The notes: generated from the letters alone by a model not told the origin. Shown: positions 10,700-23,312, counted from the stretch's first letter. The stretch is 64,000 nt of DNA from Berberis thunbergii (GCA_003290165.1 QNQO01000797.1:372001-436000), one strand, 5' to 3'. Made by a program: numbers and translations.

Positions 10700-11650
10700 C
10701 ATCGAAATTCCTTGTTGCCCTTTAAGATCTTAAAGAAGGGGAAATGTTTGTCTGAGGATTTGGAGATGAGCATTCCAGTCAGGCTATGGGCTTCTTTAAT
10801 GTTTGTGGGAGGTCTCGTGTTGAGAAGAGCTTGAATTTGCTTTGGATTGGCCTCTATCCCCTTTCGATTGACTATGTTGCCTAGGAATTTTCCTAATTGT
10901 ACTCCAAATGTGCATTTTTTACTGGTTGAGCTACATTCAGTATTTGAGGAGTTGGGATAAGGCTCCTTGAAGGTCTACAAGTTGATTTGAACTATTGATT
11001 CATTTTACCAGCATGTCGCTGATGTAGATTGCCATTTACTTTTCGATCTACCCTTTGAACATTCAGTTCACCAGTCGTTGGTATGTTTCCCCCACATTCG
11101 ATCAACATTACCCAGTAGCAGTATGTTCCTATGTCCGTTATGAATGAGGTTTTCTTCTATTCTGATGGGTGCATGCTGATCTGAATATAGCCAGAGTATG
11201 CATCCATGAAGCTGAGAAGGTTGTGTCCAGATGTTGCATCTACAACCTGGTATCTGAGGTAGTGGAAAGTTGTAATTTAGGTAGGTTTTGTTAAGGTCTG
11301 TGTAGTCCATGCAGACCCCCACTTCCCGTTTCCTTTTTACCAAGACCATGTTTGCCAGCCAATCAAGGTAGCGAGATTCCCTTATCATGAAGGTCTTCAG
11401 TAGACTTTGCACTGATTCATTAATGTCCTGGTTTCACTCGGGCGCCACCGGCCACCTTTTCTGCCTGACGAGCTTCAAGTCCGGATTGACTGCTAGTCGG
11501 TGTGTTTTATTGAAGAGCCAATTCCCACCATGTCTTTCATTGCTCAGACAAACACATCTTGGTTCTCCTTTAAGAGTGTAGCTAATTGATCCGTCAACGC
11601 TCTACTAAGGTTAGAACCATATCTGGACTTTTTTCTTGTTAGCTGGGTTG
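10700..11650 (-). pseudogene. Gypsy reverse transcriptase region
   Basis: Minus-strand text SRYLDWLANMVLVKRK, then CMDYTDLNKTY and FPLPQI matches the RT start of gypsy elements (WLANVVLVKK..VDFTDLNKA..FPLP). The catalytic YVDD box appears as YISDMLVK near 11010-11035, with the first Asp of the pair changed to Ser, followed by a stop codon. This would abolish polymerase activity even if the frame were intact. Confidence 0.85.
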
Positions 11651-11829
11651 TCCAAGTATATGGTGACGACCTCTTCTTCCAGCTACCCAAGATTTGGCCT
11701 TCCTCTTGGGCTGGATGGAGGTTCGACGTCTGAAAGCGGAGATGGTTACGCTCTATCTAGATTCGAGGTTTCCTTATCCAGAACATTTTTCTCGGTTTGC
11801 TGTGTTTCGTCTTTCAGTTGCTTGTCACG

Positions 11830-12340
11830 GCATAGTGATATTCTAGAGTGACGGTATGGTCCCCTTTAATCATCCCAATTTTGCCGTCAGAAGGGTATTT
11901 GAGGCACTAGTGCTTGGTGGAGACTATCGTCTCCATGTGATGTAACCAAGGTCAGCCCAAGATTACATTGTATTCGGAGTGGGCATCCACGATCGAGAAC
12001 TCCGTCATCAAGATCCTCTGTATGTCTGGCTGCATGGCGACTACCGACAGTTTAATCGTTCCAACTGGGTAGCAGTTTTCTCCATTGAAATCGAACAAGG
12101 CTTGGTTGGTGTGTCAACTCCTCTTCCGCCAATTTCATTTTGCGGAATGCTCTTAGAAACAAGACATTGAGAGAATTGTCTGTGTCAACTAGCGACTTTC
12201 TAACTTCCTAGTTTGTTATCCCTACCGAGATGACTAGGGCATCGTTGTGGGGGAAGCAAACTCCCCTCATGTCCTTCTCTGTGAATGTTAGGCTCGGAGC
12301 TTTTCTTTCCTCTCATATGTGTTGGACGAGATGATCCCTA
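11830..12340 (-). pseudogene. Gypsy protease region
   Basis: The minus strand reads LTFTEKDMRGVCFPHNDALV, then VRKSLVDTDNS (retroviral-type aspartic protease site, normally VDNGSS), then FSIVDAHSEYNVILG, a stop in place of the Arg of ILGRPWLH, and CLKYPSDGKIGMIKGD. The order and wording match the Tat-type gag-protease boundary. It would process the Gag-Pol polyprotein; in-frame stops show it is dead. Confidence 0.8.
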
Positions 12341-12379
12341 TATTGTGATTTGACTCATAGTTCCCGTGCCATTTTCTTT

Positions 12380-13643
12380 AGTGAATGATTGGAGTGCTTC
12401 CTCTCTTCGTTTGTCGCATAAAGGACACATACGACATCAGGAGTCACATCTTCGATTTCCTGCATTGTTTTTTCACCCTCGGGTCACATGCCCTCAAAGC
12501 CAATGAAATCCTTCGATCATCCTCTCTGGATCCAGTATTGGATCTCATCCTTGAGGCTCTTGCAGCCTTTGGTATCGTGGCCTATCTTCGTGTGATTATA
12601 ATAGTGCTTGTCTTTATCACATTTTAAAGGATTTCCTTTGAGTTTCGACGATCACTTTCCATGGAGGATAGGATATTTGACAGACTAGAGTTGAGCGAAA
12701 AAGTAATAGGGTACCTAGAGCTACTGGCCTTGTATGACTTTTCTTGATCGAACCAAATATGGTTCTCGCTCTGTTTCCTCTTGGAACTATTTCCCCTTTC
12801 GTCCTTACCCTTGGCTCAGGAAAAGTGTTTTGCCTTAATTTCTACCCCTTTCTAGCTGCCAACATTTCCTACAAGGTGATGTATTTTCGGGCGCTTTTCA
12901 ACAGACCCTTCATATCTACTGGGGTTCCAGGGTAAGGAAGTTATAAAACTGACCTCATCGAAGGCTAAAAGTAATGGCCATAACATGTGTGTTGTCGCTG
13001 AACCCATCAATTAGAGTCAGCTTGTCATTGAAGGCTATTTCCTAATCTGCTAGCTCCCTACGAATTTGGTGTAAACATTTTTGCCAGGACTTGAAACGAA
13101 TCAACGGATCGGGGCTGAAGGTTGTGGAACAAGATTAATACAGCCTTCTTCAGGGTGGTGGGGAAAGTTCTGCATAGGATGACTTTTGAACTCTCCTTCA
13201 GTGCCATCACATGGTGGTAATGGCGCAGTTAGTTCGACGAATATAACGAATCGTCATAGAACTCGATTTTTGTGGGGACTAACTTCTACAATAAAGGAGC
13301 ATACATGATATCTTCATAAATTGGTGGGACAGTGAGATTATATAGGACGTCTGGATCGGTCGCCCCCAGTCGGTATGGGTTATTGAACGTGGTCCTATCT
13401 TTCTTTGGGGCATAGTCTCCGCGATCCCTTTCGTCTCTTAGGCTCCCCTTCCAGCCAACTTTTTGCCCCTCTGTGGAGACGTTTTCCCTTTCCCGGATGC
13501 ACTCTAGGCATCTTTTTATGTCAGGGACCTTCCCAGGTTTTCGCATTCTCGAATGGCTGTTGTCAATCCTGGGTGAGCATTTCTACCACTCTAGCTAGAT
13601 GATCCATGTGGAGTAGGATCTGTTCTATGCATGGGTCAGCCAT
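12380..13643 (-). pseudogene. Gypsy gag region
   Basis: A minus-strand Met codon at 13643 opens ADPCIEQILLHMDHLARVVE and is followed, across stops, by NPYRLGATDPDVLYN, LRHYHHVMALKESSKVILCR and TFPTTLKKAVLILFHNLQPR, matching the capsid core of Tat/Athila gag (family pattern LRHY.....CRAFPTTL.G.A..WF..L.P.SI.SF). It encodes the particle-forming protein. The frame is broken several times; the longest piece is 13286-13546. Confidence 0.8.
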
Positions 13644-13834
13644 AGTTGCCACAGTGGTTGGGCCGTGCGATTGTTTTTCTTCCTCGATCCGGCCCTAAGA
13701 CTGGCTTCCCCGACCGAAGCGTTGTCTAGCTTTGCATTGTTGTTGTGGGCTCGAGATCTGGTGTTGGTGACCATGTCTCAATGTTCTACTGGTTAGAAAG
13801 AGCTTATATGTTTGTTTCAAGGAAAACTTGTCAT

Positions 13835-13857
13835 CCTCCCAACCGACGGTGCAAAAC
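13835..13857 (-). other. Primer-binding site of the gypsy element
   Basis: Directly inside the 5' LTR the minus strand reads TTGCACCGTCGGTTGGGA, close to the TGGCGCCGTCTGTGGGA-type PBS common in plant gypsy elements of the Tat group. A few substitutions reflect age. Confidence 0.7.
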
Positions 13858-14428
13858 TGATGTGTCCAAATCTGTTATTGCTGACCTCAAACCTACAAAA
13901 CGAATATCAGTGAGCCAGGGACCACCGGTGTGGTGGCCGAAGGCACTTCATTGCAAAAGTCAGGTGACGGTGTAAGGAAGAATGTAGACTAGTTGAAATT
14001 AGCAATGTGTATGTGTATCTTTCTTATTCCTTTTGTCCACATTTTATGATGAGTGTTCCCTCCTCAATTGTCCCCGTTATAGACGGCATGAAGGATGAAA
14101 AAGATTTTGCCCAAAATCTTACTTGTGCATGACTGAGTCTCTTCAGCACTTGGCTCTATTTAGGACCCAATGTTTGACTGTATTAAGAGATGATTTGTGC
14201 GATTGAATTTCAGGCCTGTGACAACTCAGAGATCTATGTTCGGGCCTTACTGTCCTAGGCCAAGCTCTAAGATCCGTGCCACGTGGGCTGACGTGATTTG
14301 GGCTACTTATGGGCTAAACAATGTTTTAAGAATGGGCCCGCTTAGGGCCATGTTGAAGCCTTCACGTATTGGGGTTGACCTGCGCGATGTGTACGACTGC
14401 GATCGGGTGATTGTTTGATGTCTCATAA
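13858..14428 (-). repeat. 5' LTR of the Tat-like gypsy element
   Basis: Partner of 5784-6362. It shares long blocks such as GTGGTGGCCGAAGGCACTTC and AGAATGTAGACTAG. The outer end has decayed from TCTCGTCA to TCTCATAA, directly followed by the ACTCC target duplication at 14429-14433. Confidence 0.92.
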
Positions 14429-14433
14429 ACTCC

Positions 14434-14744
14434 AATATATATTTACCAGGAATCTTCATGAATATCTTAAAGATCATATCATCAGGTTATCCAACCTCAA
14501 TGCACGGTTGCGATCATAGTTGTAGAAACAACACTGCATTTCGATCCTCTTCTTTGGTGTCTAACCTTAATGCTCCATCTCCTCGAGAAGTTGACATAGT
14601 TGTAGACTCTTTGTTGCCTTGTTGTCTTCTTCTTCCCTCAGTCACCATCATCTTCTCTATGTCTAACCTCAATTCACCAACAACTTTCGCTGCCATGCCA
14701 TTTTCTTCTTCCCTTAATTAATCCATATCTGTCTATATGTATAC
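14434..14744. other. Gene-free spacer
   Basis: No coding region or repeat is recognised between the gypsy target duplication and the first copy of the triplicated repeat. Confidence 0.5.
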
Positions 14745-15511
<767 letters not shown>

Positions 15512-15785
15512 CTAAGGTATTTCCAATATCATTGGCACTCTACATACATTTTTTTTGCTAAATATTTTGTATTGAATACTTGCACCGTCGTCCCTACATT
15601 CTCCCTCAATCAATTTTGAAATGCAAGTTTATTCTAAGTTAAAAATATAGACTATAAACTTTAGGTTAGATTCGGTCGAAATTTGATTCAGTTGGGGAAA
15701 AAAATTCAAACGTAGAGAATGCATTAAGATGTTTGTCCTTTTTTTTATATGATTGGCCGGTTTCATTTCTTTGAAAATACTAATA
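15512..15785. repeat. Triplicated repeat, copy 2, left part
   Basis: Matches the first third of copies 1 and 3 (ATTGGCACTCTACATACATT, GAAATGCAAGTTTATTC, ACTATAAACTTTAGG) and stops at ACTAATA where the CACTA element is inserted. It continues at 22937. Confidence 0.88.
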
Positions 15786-15839
15786 CACTACAAGAAAAAG
15801 GCATTTAGGGACGTAGTCAAAATTGTCGCTATAGACAAC

Positions 15840-16500
15840 ATTTTGTCGCCATAAATATTGGGCGACAAAATATTTGTCGCGCAAAGGTTGTCACCACAGC
15901 TCTGTCTCGCAAGCCTTTGCGCGACGAAAAAAAATCGTCGTCGCTACAAAAACCTTTTTGCGCGACGATACCACAGCTCTGTCTCGCAAGTCTTTGCGCG
16001 ATGAAAATAATATTCGTCGCTACAAATACCATTTTGCGCGACGACACAACAGCTCTGTCTCGCAAGTCGTTGCGCAACGCAACTAAATCTTCGTCACTAC
16101 AAAATCATTTTTGCACGACGACACTCTCGCAAATCTTGGCGCGATGAAAATAAATCTTCGTCGTTATGAAATCCTTTTGTGCGACGACACCAAAGATCGT
16201 TGCATAAGGGTGCATCGCGTAATACTGTTTTGCGCGACGCTAATTTCGTCGCAAGAAATATAATTGTTCTTCGTGCAAAATATACTTACGCGACAATCCC
16301 TTTCGCCGCATTAAACTTTGTCAGCATAACTCAATCGTGACGATCCCTTTCGTCGCGTTAGACTTTGTCAGCTTAACTCAATGGTGACGAATTTTTCCTC
16401 GCACAAGATATTCTTTACACGACAACAATATTCATCACTCTAATGTTGTCACACAGGTTACGTCGATTCAAACACGCTTGATCTATTCTTATGCGACGAA
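15840..16500. repeat. Left subterminal repeats of the CACTA element
   Basis: Direct and inverted copies of GCGCGACGA / TCGTCGC-type motifs, with a period of roughly 70 bp between CAGCTCTGTCTCGCAAG copies at about 15897, 15971 and 16050. In CACTA elements such regions bind the TnpA protein. Confidence 0.85.
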
Positions 16501-16743
16501 AATTTTTGTCGCTTAAAGTTTTGTTTAATAATTTTGAAATCTTTTAATTCAAATATTTATTTTAATTAAATTTGAAATATTTATTAAATGAATCGTCTCA
16601 CGCATACAAAGGTTTGGCTAATTTATTTAAATACTATTAACTTTACAAATTAATAATGTAAAATCATAATGTATCCATTACAAATTAAAATTTTAAAACC
16701 GTACTGTATAGTTACAAATTAAAAAAACACATCAGTACATTTT

Positions 16744-18655
16744 TTAGGGATGTGGTGGCTGATGATGGTTTGTCGACAATAGCGGGAGGCTCGACAAATT
16801 AATCCCTAACTGCTGGAGAGCCCCTAATAACATACTCCACCTAGTTGCCTCTTGTGCTTGTCGTTCCCCCTCCCGGGCCTCTCGGGCCTCCCTCTCCGCC
16901 TCACGCGCTTTGGCAGCATTTAACTCATTTTGTAATTCCTCCACTTTCGACTGTAATGATGAAACGATTCCGACTGAGCGCTGCGAAGCTGAAGATGAGG
17001 TGTTGACCTCACGAACTTTAGCTTTTCCCATCCCCCGAACAATATTTTCGGGTCTTCGATCTAGCGATTCCAATGTCTCCGTCAAAATATGTAATCCTGC
17101 ATCAGGATTGTCCATTGTGAGCTGTTCCAACATAGTTCCCGGAGGATGCTGCGAGTCCACTCGCTCCATGTAGGCATCCCGCCTCTCCACCATCATTTCC
17201 TTGATTAAAATAATTATTAAAATTAATAACTTTTAAAACAACAAAAGTGACAATATGCAAAAAATGCAAAGAATAAAACTTACATGCAACTTCACGGCCA
17301 CCTCATTGCCAGGTAGTGCATAAACATCCTTGAACATGTCGATTTCTTGGAATTTTGAACCCTCCTACAAAACATTGTTAAAATAATAAACCAACTAATA
17401 TAAACATTTAATTGAATGTATTGACTAAAACTAAAATAATGAAATGAAACATGAGTTCACTTACTAGACGTCGTTCCTCCACCCTGTAAAAGAAAGGCAA
17501 TGAACCAGAGTGATGTAAAATTTTCTTTTGACGTCGGTTCACCTTGTTCGCCTCAGATCTTTTCTGTATAATTATTCAAACTATATATTAAACATATGCA
17601 TTATTACATATATAAAAATAAAAATGTTTATTTTAATTAAATAAAACTTTAATGCTTACCAGAAATGTGGGAGTTCGAAAATTATCGCACAACCACACCC
17701 ACTCATCGGGCCTATGCTCCAATTTGATTGGGGGTTGTGCCTTAGCACTATCCACATCAGAAAACATTTGGAAGTATCGATGTAAATCATGCTTCCAATT
17801 CCTATATCGATCCACGCACGTACCGGTGATATATTCATGAATGTTTGGATCATTCATGTCAAACTCAAAGTTAACCTGAAATTTTAAATAATATTTATTA
17901 GAAAATATTAAGGCCCAAAGAGATAAGTTATACCAAATCATGTAAAAATACAAGCATAAACATGCAAAACCTTCAAAACTTTCTGCATTATAAAGATTTT
18001 AATTATTAAAGGTTGAGATGAATGGCTAAAACTTACTGTGAGCGCGTCCAACACCTCGACCTGCGTCTCGAGCTTGACCTCACTCCAAGATGAGGATGTC
18101 ATCGGGCAATGGTTGCGAATGATTGCACCGATGTCATGCACCAACAAGCTATTAATCTTCACCGATTGCGAACGACGATGACTAGGATCCCACACTACGG
18201 GAATGCGTGTGTTAGTGGTTTGTGTGATCCTTTGGGATTTTAGTTGTCTATAGGGCCCCTTCGTTTTCTTTGCTGTTGTAAAAAAAAAATCAATTTGCCT
18301 AATATGATGAGGAAAACTTAAGTTTATTACCTCTAGGGAGCTCTCCATCTCCTTGGGGGGAGGGGTTTACATCCCCAGGCATGGTTACAGTCTCGAGTGC
18401 AATCTCAAGAAACGATGATCGACGGTTTGTTCGTCTGATGCTTCGTCGAGTGAGAACTTGAGGAACTAATCAAAACGATGAAGATTGATCAACTACCGGA
18501 ACATTTGATCCATGTGCTGGTGGAGTACTGATAGAAGCAACCCTTGTAGCGGGAGCATTAATGGTGGAATGAGCTACGTTGGGCGGAGGAGCGGCGACCG
18601 AACTACTATCAGCAACAATTATGGACCTACGTTTTCTTGTTATCAAAGAAGCCAT
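16744..18655 (-). CDS. tnpA-like CACTA accessory protein (Plant_transposase family), six exons, one stop
   Basis: Six exons with consistent phases: 18655-18331, 18272-18037, 17875-17660, 17563-17465, 17364-17284 and 17199-16744, totalling 471 codons with the stop. The Met start MASLITRKRR opens exon 1. Core text TKGPYRQLK, IGAIIRNHCP, FDMNDPNIHEYI, WKHDLHRYF, RPDEWVWLCDNF, ANKVNRRQKK and LHHSGSLPFFYRVEERR is the Ptta/En/Spm plant transposase pattern. The last exon encodes a Glu/Ala/Arg-rich coiled coil followed by a Leu-rich tail. The family binds subterminal repeats and helps excision. One in-frame TGA at 18470-18472 in exon 1 is the only lesion I find; it could be a mutation, or exon 1 may be spliced differently. 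Otherwise unusually intact for this window. Confidence 0.8.
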
Positions 18656-20580
18656 CTGAACCAAAATAATAAAAACACAACACAACACAACAATTACAAA
18701 GTAACATGAAGACAAAGTAATTAGATGCAATCAATGGAAGATCGTATAAAACAATACATTAACCATACAATGTTTAATGAAGGAGAAAACTTGAATTTCA
18801 TAAGGTTTGGGAAGAAAACTAGATAAATGGGGAAGAAGAACAAAAAAAAATTTCATTTCATAAGCAAATGTAGAGGAGATATAAATGTACATGTCTAACA
18901 TTTTATATGCAAATGTAAATCTCTACGATGAAGTTCAGGAAGAACTAAAGGAAGCAACAATATTGCGAATTGCAGCATTTTCAGAAATTTACTGTCAGAA
19001 ATTGATCCAGAAAATTTACTGTTAGAAATTGATCCAGAAATTGATATGCTCACCATCAAAAATTGATCCAGAAATTTACTGAATTTGCACACTGTAATAC
19101 AATTTGTATCTCTGTCAGAAATTTTACTTACTGAGTTTGCTTACTGAATTGATCCAGAAATTTGCTTACTGAATTTATCCAAAAATTTTACTATTAGAAA
19201 TTTTACTACTGGAACAATTTGTATCTCTATCAAAATTTGCTCACTGTAATCAATTTGTATCCATTTGTTTGTGTTTTCTTAATTTACTGTGTTTGTGTTT
19301 GTGTCAGAAATTTGTATCCATAGTAAAATTTGTTCCCAATTCATGCAAGATTTGTTGTCATTGGAGGTCTCAGGAAGTACCATTTCATAAGTAGAGTTCA
19401 TATATAAATAAATAATAAAATGAAAACAAAATGCTATGGGTCTATATGAATCTCAATTATCAAATTGAACTGTTTAAAGAAGTTCTTTGTGGCTATGAAT
19501 TGCAAGATTAGACCCATGGTACTTGATTGTGCAAACTGATAATTCCATGAGGAAGAAATTGAATTCAGTATTGGTTAATGTTAAAACCCAATAAACCCGA
19601 AATTCTCGAAATGGGCATTGATCAGAGAATGCAAAACACATGGGAGACTCTATTACCCCCCAAGTTTATAAGATTCCATTTCTAGGTGAGCACTTACTAT
19701 GAACTAAAACATGCTACACAGATACATTCAACATTCAATCAAAACACATGTAATACCCCTCAATTTCTAAATGTCAAACACTCTATTTTGTTTGTAAAAT
19801 GGATTGCTAAAACACCATATGCAAATGATAGATAAGGTTGGTAAAAATGAACATGAGAAGCCACTTAGCATGACAATAGGTCAATATGAACACATGAGAA
19901 GCCAGGAAAATTTATGCACAGCTGGTAAAAATATGAACATGTAATGTGCATATCTTACCTCTTACAGTGCGGATCTTCTCAATAAATTGCTCAGAAGTAA
20001 TACCAGAGTCAGATAAACTAAGTGAACCACAAACACGGCCGATGCTTCCAGAGGCTCGAATTACAGCAATCTGATCTTTACCTCCTATCAATCCCAGAGT
20101 CCAACTTCTAATTTTAGAGTATTTTCTGTGAGAATTACAGCAATCAGATAAACTTTTCTTGTGAGAATTAAAAAAAAGAAATAATGTCGATGCAACTCCT
20201 CATAATTGGTTTTCCCCTATTTTTACAGTGTGCAAGACAGAGTATAGGCCCCTGTTTTCATTAAATAATGTCGATGCAGCTCCTCATAATTAAAAAAGGC
20301 CTATACGGCTATACCCACTCATTATAATAGACCACAAGATAGATACATGAGATGAGTTTTGATAATAACTCTGTCATACACTCCAAACTTAGCAATAAAG
20401 TAGACATGAGCACACAAAGATTTTAAAGTTAGCATAACTAAGACCAATCCATAGAATGTTATAATTGTACTTAGACTAATCATCGTATCCCTCGGGTAAA
20501 TTCTCTCCACCTTTTGACTTTACCTATCCAAATCAATCAAAGAAAATAGGGATGGAGTATGAATGTCTCCATTGCTGCCA
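18656..20580. other. Non-coding middle of the CACTA element
   Basis: AT-rich sequence with no recognisable tnp2 core. From about 18960 to 19230 there is a degenerate array of AGAAATTGATCCAGAAA / TTTACTG pieces. The element's transposase catalytic domain would normally lie in this part, so an internal deletion and replacement by filler is inferred. Short open frames here have no family match. Confidence 0.55.
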
Positions 20581-20604
20581 ATTCCTGTAACCTACATCCT
20601 CAGT

Positions 20605-21370
20605 TTAACATATACCTTGTCCCTTTCCAGAATTAGGCTTATATCTTGGCTCATTGCACACAGGGCATGCATCCATCCCTTCAATTTCCTTATAAAATAA
20701 TGCACAATTGTATTTGCAAGCATGAATCTTTTGATACCCCAAACCAAGACCATTCAACAATTTCTGCGCGTTACGATAATCCTCAGGCAAAACGTTTTCC
20801 TTCGGATGCATCCGCTTCATAATTCCCATTAAATGAGAAAAACACTTATTCGACATATGATGTTTCACTTTGCAATGCATCAACTCCACAATGGCAGTAA
20901 GCAGGGAGAACTCTGTGCAATCGGGGTATAATGCTTGTTGGGCTTGTTTCAACAGTCTTTCATAGTTTTCTAACTCTTTACTTTGCAGCATGTTGGGAGG
21001 TACGGTATCTCCTACCATATCATCAATGTCATCTTCGTTCATCGATGCATACAGATAAGCGTCATTTATTATACCCATAACTTGGTCATTATCATTCATG
21101 GACGTTTCATCAATGTACGGCACAAGTGGCTGGGAATTTGATGAACTCGAACCAAATTCTCGTTGCTCCCCATGATAAATCCACCTTGTATAATTCAGAA
21201 TCATCCCATACCTCGCCAAATGATATCGAACCATATTGAATGTCTGCCACAAACAATTTTTACAACATTGACATGGACACTTGATATGATTCGTCGTATC
21301 AGTGACATGTGATCCCATTTAAATATTCATCACAGCACTCTTCCTGATTTTGTATCCACTGTCTTTCCAT
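20605..21370 (-). pseudogene. CACTA tnp2 transposase, N-terminal fragment
   Basis: From a Met codon at 21370 the minus strand reads MERQWIQNQEE, then after a one-base frameshift near 21315 a 237-codon open frame: HIKCPCQCCKN, VRYHLARYGM, TRWIYHGEQ (the transposase-associated Cys-rich domain), then the spacer and LMGIMKRMHPKENVLPEDYR, LGLGYQKIHACKYNCALFYK, CPVCNEPRYK (start of the Tnp2 family). It ends just after the CxxC pair, near a possible donor (GTATAT). Full-length tnp2 proteins are around 1,000 aa or more, and the RNase H-fold catalytic domain is missing here. Would otherwise cut and join the element ends. Confidence 0.85.
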
Positions 21371-21839
21371 TACGCCTGTTTTCAGTTTATAAACAAAACA
21401 TGAGAATTAAAGAGAGTTAACGACACTAATGCGATTAGGTTTCAATGTGGAAAATTTTCAGCAGCATCTCAATTACAATTCTTCAAGTGGACGATGTAGA
21501 TATTATTAATTAATAAATATCTAGTACGCACTCGAAAAACAATGTGAGACACTCCCAAAAATCCACATGATAGCAACCTAATTTCATGAAATTTCAAAAA
21601 ATAAAAAATTAGCAATTTCCTTACCGTTTTCCAAGTGAAAGAGAGAGAAGATTGGAGGTGTGGTCGGCGCCGGTGACACAAAGAAAATACGAAGCCTAAT
21701 TAAGTGTTGGAAGCTTGGAGTATATAGTGAGAGAAATCAATCGAGCAGAGAAAAATAATAAAATGAGAGGAGAAAATAGTGAAAAACGCAGACATGATTA
21801 TTCTAATTCGTGGAGAAGATGAACAGGTCAGAGCTTGTG

Positions 21840-22560
21840 CGACGAACCTGCTCGCTTTAAGCGATGAATCTTTGTTGGGAAGACTTTATGCGACGAAGCT
21901 TTCCTATTCGTTGCGTATGCTATCTTTAGGCAACGACTTAGGATGTAAGACTTTAGGCGACAAAGATTTCCAATTCGTCACGTAAGATATCTTCAAGCGA
22001 CGACAAAGTTTGTCGCCCTAGGATGTTTTTGGCTATGAACAGACTCTCTTTAAGCGACGAATATTTGTTGTGAATACTTGATGCAACGAAGGGTTCCTAT
22101 TCATCGCGTACGCTATCTTTAGGCGACGACGACGTTTGTCGCCCTAGGATGTAAGACTTTAGGCGACGAAGCTTTCCAATTCGTCGCGTAAGATATCTTC
22201 AGGCGACGACAAAGTTTGTCGCCCTAGGATGTTTTAGGCGATGAACCGACTCTCTTTAAGCGATGAATCTTTGTTGTGAATACTTGATGCAACGAAGGGT
22301 TCCTATTCATCGCGTACGCTATCTTTAGGCGACGATGACGTTTGTCGCCCTAGGATGTAAGACTTTAGGAGACGAAGCTTTCCAATTCGTCGTGTAAGAT
22401 ATCTTCAGGCGACGACAAAATTTGTCGCCCTAGGATGTTTTAGGTGATGATCCGGCTCTCTTTAAGCAACGAATCTTTGTTGTGAATACTTGATGCGACA
22501 AAGGGTTACTATTCATCGTGTAAGCTATCGGTAGGCGGCGTTGACATTCGTCACCCTAGG
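21840..22560. repeat. 206-bp tandem array, right subterminal region of the CACTA element
   Basis: GACTTTAGGCGACGAAGCTT or variants start at 21949, 22155 and 22361, exactly 206 bp apart; about 3.3 units. Each unit carries several GCGACGA motifs in both orientations with CCCTAGGATGT spacers. It differs in layout from the left subterminal region. Confidence 0.9.
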
Positions 22561-22936
22561 ATGTATCTTTGTTGTGAATACTTTAGGCGACGAAGGCTTC
22601 TGGTGCGTCGCGTAAGCTATATTTAGGCGACGAAATAGTGTGTCGCCCAAGGATAATAAAGTGGTCGACACGTAGCCCTAGGTATTTTAGGGTGACGAAA
22701 TATTTGGTTTTAAGCGACGACATGTTGTCGCGTATTAGGTATGCGGCGAAGGCTTTAATTGCGTCGCGACAGAGGTTATGACGCAACGAAACCGCTCGTC
22801 GCGTTAAGTAGTTACCTATTTTTTGTACTTGCGTGACAATATTAAATATGTCGTCGCGCCATGATAATTTTGAGCGACAAAACTTCCCTCGTCGCACTAC
22901 GAGTCATCGCAAAAGGGGATTTTTTTAGCAGTGATA

Positions 22937-23312
22937 ATATAAAATGCATTAGACATTTTTTAATAACAAAACATATATATATATATATATATATATATAG
23001 CGTTTGTATTGATCATTGGTTTCATTGGAAAGATCTTCAAAAATGAATTCAAACGATACCAAGTTTACCATAATTCGACAACTAAGTAAATAGTTATGAC
23101 AATTTTAATTTTGAGAAGAAAAAAAAACACACACACAATTTTCTCTCTTCGCCACATGTATATTTCACTAATTTTTTCAACACTTTTTCATTTTCTTTTC
23201 CCTTCTACTTGTTCTATTACAAACATGTCTTTCTAGATAATGAATATCAACCCTCAACATCTTCCCAAACTCTCAATCCTAACCTATTTTATCTCCAAAT
23301 CATAATGAATAG
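22937..23312. repeat. Triplicated repeat, copy 2, right part
   Basis: Resumes the repeat after the CACTA element: TATAAAATGCATTAGAC, an (AT)n run, TTTCATTGGAAAGATCTT, GACAATTTTAATTTTGAGAA, ending AATGAATAG, where the hAT element is inserted. The left part is at 15512-15785. Confidence 0.88.

Larger units (their letters stand above)
5784..14428 (-). mobile_element. Full-length Ty3/gypsy LTR retrotransposon, Tat-like, 8.6 kb
   Basis: Two LTRs (5784-6362 and 13858-14428) flank an internal region read on the minus strand in the order PBS, gag, protease, RT, RNase H, second RNase H, integrase, long 3' region, PPT. The 5-bp direct repeat ACTCC at 5779-5783 and 14429-14433 is the target duplication. 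LTR ends are TG..CA-type with decay at some ends. The second, archaeal-type RNase H, the integrase text and the long 3' region with tandem repeats fit the Tat/Ogre lineage (known family features). LTRs differ at roughly one position in five by eye and all genes carry stops, so the insertion is old and inactive. Confidence 0.93.
15786..22933 (-). mobile_element. CACTA (En/Spm) DNA transposon, 7.1 kb, defective
   Basis: Begins CACTACAAGAAAAAGGCATT and ends, complemented, CACTGCTAAAAAAATCCCC; the 3-bp target duplication is ATA (15783-15785 and 22934-22936). It interrupts a repeat whose uninterrupted copies lie at both sides, which confirms both ends independently. Both termini are followed by many GCGACGA/TCGTCGC subterminal motifs. 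On the minus strand it holds the N-terminal part of tnp2 and a multi-exon tnpA-like gene. The transposase catalytic core is absent, so it could move only with help from another element. Confidence 0.95.

Noticed and set aside
15874..16147. Several 70-82 codon frames on both strands
   Set aside because: Products of the CACTA subterminal repeats (repeated GCGACGA motifs), not genes.
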